A stretch of DNA of 64,000 nt from Betaproteobacteria bacterium HGW-Betaproteobacteria-14. Its GTDB lineage: Bacteria > Pseudomonadota > Gammaproteobacteria > Burkholderiales > Rhodocyclaceae. The notes under the pieces are model-generated. The model had not been told where the DNA came from. It saw nothing but the letters and a program-made list of their open reading frames with translations, and ran no database searches. The position numbers were made by a program, and so were the translations under genes. Within the stretch, counting starts at the first letter, position 1; each line of letters opens with the position of its first letter. Positions 60,738 to 64,000 of this stretch are shown here, one piece after another. The stretch is taken from the NCBI GenBank assembly GCA_002840845.1, contig PHCS01000002.1, forward strand, positions 1-64,000, in the 5' to 3' direction.

Positions 60738-61664
60738 CTATTTCGCGGTTCCGCCCTGTGACAGGCCGAAAACGTAAGCCGCGAGCAAGTGGGATTTGGC
60801 TTCGCCGAGGAAATCCTTGTGACCGGGCATCTTGTTGGTGCGGCCCTTGCCGATGGTCTCGATGAGGGTGGTTTCCGTGGAGCCGTAGAGCCAGATCGAG
60901 TCGGTCAGGTTGGGCGCGCCCAATGCAGCCATGCCCTTGGCGTCGGGGCCGTGGCAACCGGCGCAGCCGACCGTATTGAATGCCTCCTTGCCGCGGGTTG
61001 CACGGGCGCTGTCGTGGGCCAGCTTATCGGGCGAGAGCGAGCGCACGTAATGGGCCAGGTCTTTGACGGTTTCTGCGCCGAGCTGGGCATGCGGCGGCAT
61101 GACGCCCTGGCGGCCTTCCAGGATGGAGGTCTTGATCTGCTCGGGCTCGCCGCCCCACTGCCAATCCTGGTCGGTCAGGTTGGGGAAGCCCTTTGCACCC
61201 CTTGCATCCGAACCGTGGCACTGCGCGCAATAAGTGAGGAAGAGACGCTCGCCCATCTGCTTCGCTTCAGGATCGGCGGCTACCGCCTTGACGTCCTGCT
61301 GCGCGAACTTGGCGAAGATCGGGGCGTACTTCGCCTCGGCCTGCTGCATCTCGCCCTCATACTCGCCTTTCGAGGTCCAGCCGAAGGCTCCCTTGTAGCT
61401 GCCTAGGCCCGGGTAGGCGGCCAGATAGCCCAGGGCGAAGACGACGGTGATGTAAAACAGCCAGCTCCACCAGCGCGGCAGCGGGTTGTTGTACTCCTCC
61501 AGGTTCTCGTCCCAGACATGGCCCATGGTCTGTACCTGCTCTGCAGTCGCTGCCGTCGCCCTGGCCTTGCTCTGCACCCAGAGGAACACACCGCAGCCGA
61601 CGACGCTGACCAGGGTGATGAGCGCCACATAGACGCTCCAGAAACCATTAACGAAATCGCTCAT
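60738..61664 (-). CDS. ccoP: cbb3 oxidase dihaem subunit CcoP
   Basis: The 308-residue protein has two N-terminal membrane helices, then two cytochrome c domains with haem sites CAQCH (about 146-150) and CAGCH (about 235-239), and MPPHAQL and MPGHKDFL supplying distal methionines. It takes electrons from periplasmic cytochrome c. The start overlaps the ccoQ stop. Confidence 0.97.
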   Translation of the reverse strand: MSDFVNGFWSVYVALITLVSVVGCGVFLWVQSKARATAATAEQVQTMGHVWDENLEEYNNPLPRWWSWLFYITVVFALGYLAAYPGLGSYKGAFGWTSKGEYEGEMQQAEAKYAPIFAKFAQQDVKAVAADPEAKQMGERLFLTYCAQCHGSDARGAKGFPNLTDQDWQWGGEPEQIKTSILEGRQGVMPPHAQLGAETVKDLAHYVRSLSPDKLAHDSARATRGKEAFNTVGCAGCHGPDAKGMAALGAPNLTDSIWLYGSTETTLIETIGKGRTNKMPGHKDFLGEAKSHLLAAYVFGLSQGGTAK

Positions 61665-61843
61665 GATGCTTTTCCTTCCTTGCACTGGCGGGCTGCGCCC
61701 GGCAGTTCATCTTCCGTAAAGGGCAAGTTGGCGGCCTCCTCGAAGGCTGCACGGCGCCGCCTGCTATAGGCCCATACCACGATACCCATGAAGGTGGCGA
61801 AGGCCAAAACGGTGAGAATCGAACGCAGGTCGTTGATGTCCAT
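61661..61843 (-). CDS. ccoQ: cbb3 oxidase subunit CcoQ
   Basis: The 60-residue protein has one membrane helix (ILTVLAFATFMGIVVWAY) and the short basic then acidic tail usual for CcoQ/FixQ. It stabilises the oxidase. It lies between ccoO (2-base gap) and ccoP (overlap). Confidence 0.92.
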   Translation of the reverse strand: MDINDLRSILTVLAFATFMGIVVWAYSRRRRAAFEEAANLPFTEDELPGAARQCKEGKAS

Positions 61844-61845
61844 GG

Positions 61846-62457
61846 CTACCTCGTCTGCTTGAGGGCAGTGCCCAGGCCCTGCAGGTAGGCGATGAGGGCG
61901 TCCATCTCTGTCTTGCCCTCGAGTTGCTGCTTCGCTCCTGCGATCTCCTCGTCCTGGTAGGGCACGCCGACCATGCGCAGCGCCCGCATCTTGGCCTCGA
62001 TGTCGTCAGACTTGGCCGGGCGGTCGAGGAAGGCGTAGGGCGGCATGTTCGACTCGGGCACCACGTCGCGCGGGTTGTTGAGATGGGCACGATGCCATTC
62101 ATCCGAGTAACGGCCGCCGACGCGATGCAGGTCCGGTCCGGTGCGCTTGGAGCCCCACTGGAAGGGATGGTCATAGACGAACTCGCCGGCCACCGAGTAG
62201 TGGCCGTAGCGCTCGGTCTCGGCCCTGAAGGGACGGATCATCTGCGAGTGGCAGTTGTAGCAGCCTTCGCGGATGTAGATGTCGCGCCCGGTCAGTTGCA
62301 CGGGATCGTAGGGCTTGAGGCCCGCAACCGGCTGGGTGGTGGACTTCTGGAAAAACAGCGGAACGATCTCGACCAGGCCGCCGACGCTGACGACGAGAAT
62401 GGTCAGGCCGATCATCCAGCCGATGTTGCGTTCGATGAAATCGTGAGTCAGTTTCAT
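61846..62457 (-). CDS. ccoO: cbb3 oxidase monohaem subunit CcoO
   Basis: The 203-residue protein has one N-terminal helix and the haem site [12 protein letters not shown] at about 66-70, with [22 protein letters not shown] and the ligand region NMPPYAFL. It relays electrons from CcoP to CcoN. Length is normal for the family. Confidence 0.97.
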   Translation of the reverse strand: MKLTHDFIERNIGWMIGLTILVVSVGGLVEIVPLFFQKSTTQPVAGLKPYDPVQLTGRDIYIREGCYNCHSQMIRPFRAETERYGHYSVAGEFVYDHPFQWGSKRTGPDLHRVGGRYSDEWHRAHLNNPRDVVPESNMPPYAFLDRPAKSDDIEAKMRALRMVGVPYQDEEIAGAKQQLEGKTEMDALIAYLQGLGTALKQTR

Positions 62458-62475
62458 GATTGTCCTTCCTCCCTA

Positions 62476-63900
62476 TCAGGCGTGGCTGCCGGCAGGGGCC
62501 AGCACCGGCGCGTCGTAGGGCTTCTGCCCGGCCACGGTCTTCCAGACGTTCCAGGCCATCAACAGCATGCCGACGAGGAACATGAGCCCGCCCAGGAAGC
62601 GGATGGTCCAGAAGGGATAGGTGGACTTGACGCTCTCGACGAAGGCGTAGGTGAGCGTGCCGTCCGGGTTGGTGGCACGCCACATGAGGCCCTGCATCAC
62701 GCCTGCGATCCACATCGCCGCGATGTAGAGCACGACGCCGATGGTGGCGATCCAGAAATGAACCGTCATCAGCTTGATGCTGTGCATCTGCTCGCGCCCG
62801 AAGAGACGCGGGATGAGGTAGTAGATCGAACCGATGGAGATGAAGGCCACCCAGCCCAGCGCCCCGCTATGCACGTGGCCGACCGTCCAGTCGGTGTAGT
62901 GCGAGAGGGCATTGACCGTCTTGATGGACATCATCGGCCCCTCGAAGGTGCTCATGCCGTAGAAGGACAGGCTGGTGATGAGGAACTTGAGGATCGGGTC
63001 GTCGCGCAGTTTGTGCCAGGCGCCCGACATGGTCATGATGCCGTTGATCATGCCGCCCCAGGAAGGCGCCAGCAGGATCAGCGAGAAAATCATGCCGATC
63101 GACTGGGCCCAGTCGGGCAGCGCGGTGTAGTGCAGGTGGTGCGGGCCGGCCCACATGTAGGTGAAGATCAGCGCCCAGAAGTGCACCACCGAGAGGCGGT
63201 AGGAGTACACCGGACGGCCCGCCTGCTTGGGCACGAAGTAGTACATCATGCCGAGGAAGCCGGCCGTGAGGAAGAAGCCCACCGCGTTGTGGCCATACCA
63301 CCACTGGATCATGGCGTCCTGCACCCCGGCATAACAGGAGTAGGACTTGGTCAGGGTCACCGGGATCGCGCAGCTGTTGACCAGGTGCAGGATCGCCACG
63401 GTCAGGATGAAGCCGCCATAGAACCAGTTGGCAACATAGATGTGCGGCACTTTGCGCTTCATGATGGTGCCGAAGAAGACCACCGCATAGGACACCCACA
63501 CCAGCGTGATGAGGATGTCGATCGGCCATTCGAGCTCGGCGTACTCCTTGCTGGAAGTTATGCCCAGCGGCAGCGTCACGGCGGCCAGCACGATGACCAG
63601 CTGCCAGCCCCAGAAGGTAAAGGCGGCCAGCCCCGGCGCGAACAGCGGCGTGTGCCCGGTGCGCTGCACCACGTAGTAGCTGGTGGCAAACAGCGCACAC
63701 CCACCAAAGGCGAAGATCACGGCATTGGTGTGCAGCGGGCGCAGCCGGCCATAACTCAGCCACTCGTGCACATTGAGATCCGGCCAAACCAGCTGGGCGG
63801 CTATGATGACGCCCACCAGCATGCCGACGATGCCCCAGACCACCGTCATCACGGCGAACTGGCGCACCACCTTGTAGTTGTATGTCGCTTGGTTATCCAT
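62476..63900 (-). CDS. ccoN: cbb3 oxidase catalytic subunit CcoN
   Basis: This 474-residue protein has 12 helices. The haem b and b3/CuB histidines fall in [50 protein letters not shown] and [16 protein letters not shown], all typical of the C-type haem-copper oxidases that work at very low oxygen. It is the first gene of ccoNOQP. Confidence 0.98.
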   Translation of the reverse strand: MDNQATYNYKVVRQFAVMTVVWGIVGMLVGVIIAAQLVWPDLNVHEWLSYGRLRPLHTNAVIFAFGGCALFATSYYVVQRTGHTPLFAPGLAAFTFWGWQLVIVLAAVTLPLGITSSKEYAELEWPIDILITLVWVSYAVVFFGTIMKRKVPHIYVANWFYGGFILTVAILHLVNSCAIPVTLTKSYSCYAGVQDAMIQWWYGHNAVGFFLTAGFLGMMYYFVPKQAGRPVYSYRLSVVHFWALIFTYMWAGPHHLHYTALPDWAQSIGMIFSLILLAPSWGGMINGIMTMSGAWHKLRDDPILKFLITSLSFYGMSTFEGPMMSIKTVNALSHYTDWTVGHVHSGALGWVAFISIGSIYYLIPRLFGREQMHSIKLMTVHFWIATIGVVLYIAAMWIAGVMQGLMWRATNPDGTLTYAFVESVKSTYPFWTIRFLGGLMFLVGMLLMAWNVWKTVAGQKPYDAPVLAPAGSHA

Positions 63901-64000
63901 AAACGGAGGGCCTCATTAAGGGAATGCAGGATTGTATTCGGGGCAGGCACAAGATACCCACATAAAACGAGAGGATACCCTTAAATAATCACCGCCTAAT
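63901..64000. other. Upstream region of ccoNOQP, cut by window end
   Basis: The last 100 bases are the promoter side of ccoN. The A/T-rich TTTAAG and TACAAT elements on the minus strand could be promoter parts, but I see no TTGAT-N4-ATCAA box. One may lie beyond the end. Confidence 0.4.

Overview
The window is about 64 kb of GC-rich bacterial chromosome. Third codon positions are so G/C-rich that most genes carry long open frames on the other strand. Gene content and order point to a betaproteobacterium, most likely a member of Rhodocyclales or a close relative that respires oxygen and nitrogen oxides. The evidence is an ftsK-lolA-rarA-serS block, class I PHA synthase, cbb3 oxidase, two NnrS genes, FNR- and Dnr-type regulators, and betaproteobacterial intergenic repeats. 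The taxonomic placement is inference.

Layout. 1-9.6 kb: the 3' part of a giant RTX adhesin with a VWA domain, followed by LapD, LapG and a TolC-type channel, which together form a c-di-GMP-controlled adhesin retention system. 9.6-23.7 kb: housekeeping genes, namely tRNA-Ser(CGA), mltF, serS, rarA, lolA, ftsK, a Crp-type regulator, trxB, an Smr protein, an ArnT-like transferase, PII, nadE and ppa. 23.8-28.7 kb: an iron module with a Fur-like box, a P19-type protein, a porin, a cupredoxin, a polyferredoxin, HemP, Bfd and bacterioferritin. It has no FTR1 permease. 29-33.8 kb: a phosphate-type porin, an FMN protein, a cytochrome-b-like protein, a manganese riboswitch with its exporter, and a decayed chaN. 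33.8-37.3 kb: phosphoketolase and transaldolase. 37.3-46 kb: a cytochrome c, an NnrS, copper handling (CopZ, CopA, SafE-like), HemN and FNR. 46-52.8 kb: nitric oxide and oxygen stress genes (SirB2, a second NnrS, a Dnr-like regulator, a COX1-like membrane protein, DUF2249, hemerythrin, rubrerythrin, rubredoxin and its reductase). 52.9-58.3 kb: phaC, an MBL-fold nuclease, an FNR-driven universal stress protein, a hemerythrin and a flavoprotein. 58.4-64 kb: the cbb3 oxidase cluster ccoNOQP-ccoG-fixH.

How it fits together. Much of the window serves life at the oxic-anoxic boundary. FNR and a Dnr-like factor sit beside low-oxygen haem synthesis, copper delivery, cbb3 oxidase and NO-detoxification genes. 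Iron import, storage and release are packaged together. Two visible FNR boxes and one related box link these genes.

The most unusual signal is not a gene. A 24-bp bipartite motif, AAAGTCAGYC-N8-ACGGCG, recurs 18 times on both strands with an invariant 8-nt spacer, both between and inside genes. I do not recognise it. Its density and its tolerance inside coding sequence resemble DNA uptake sequences. A second theme is that palindromic intergenic repeats have become coding: they supply the hydrophobic part of the LolA signal peptide, the N-terminus of a porin, and the same peptide in two adjacent unrelated proteins.
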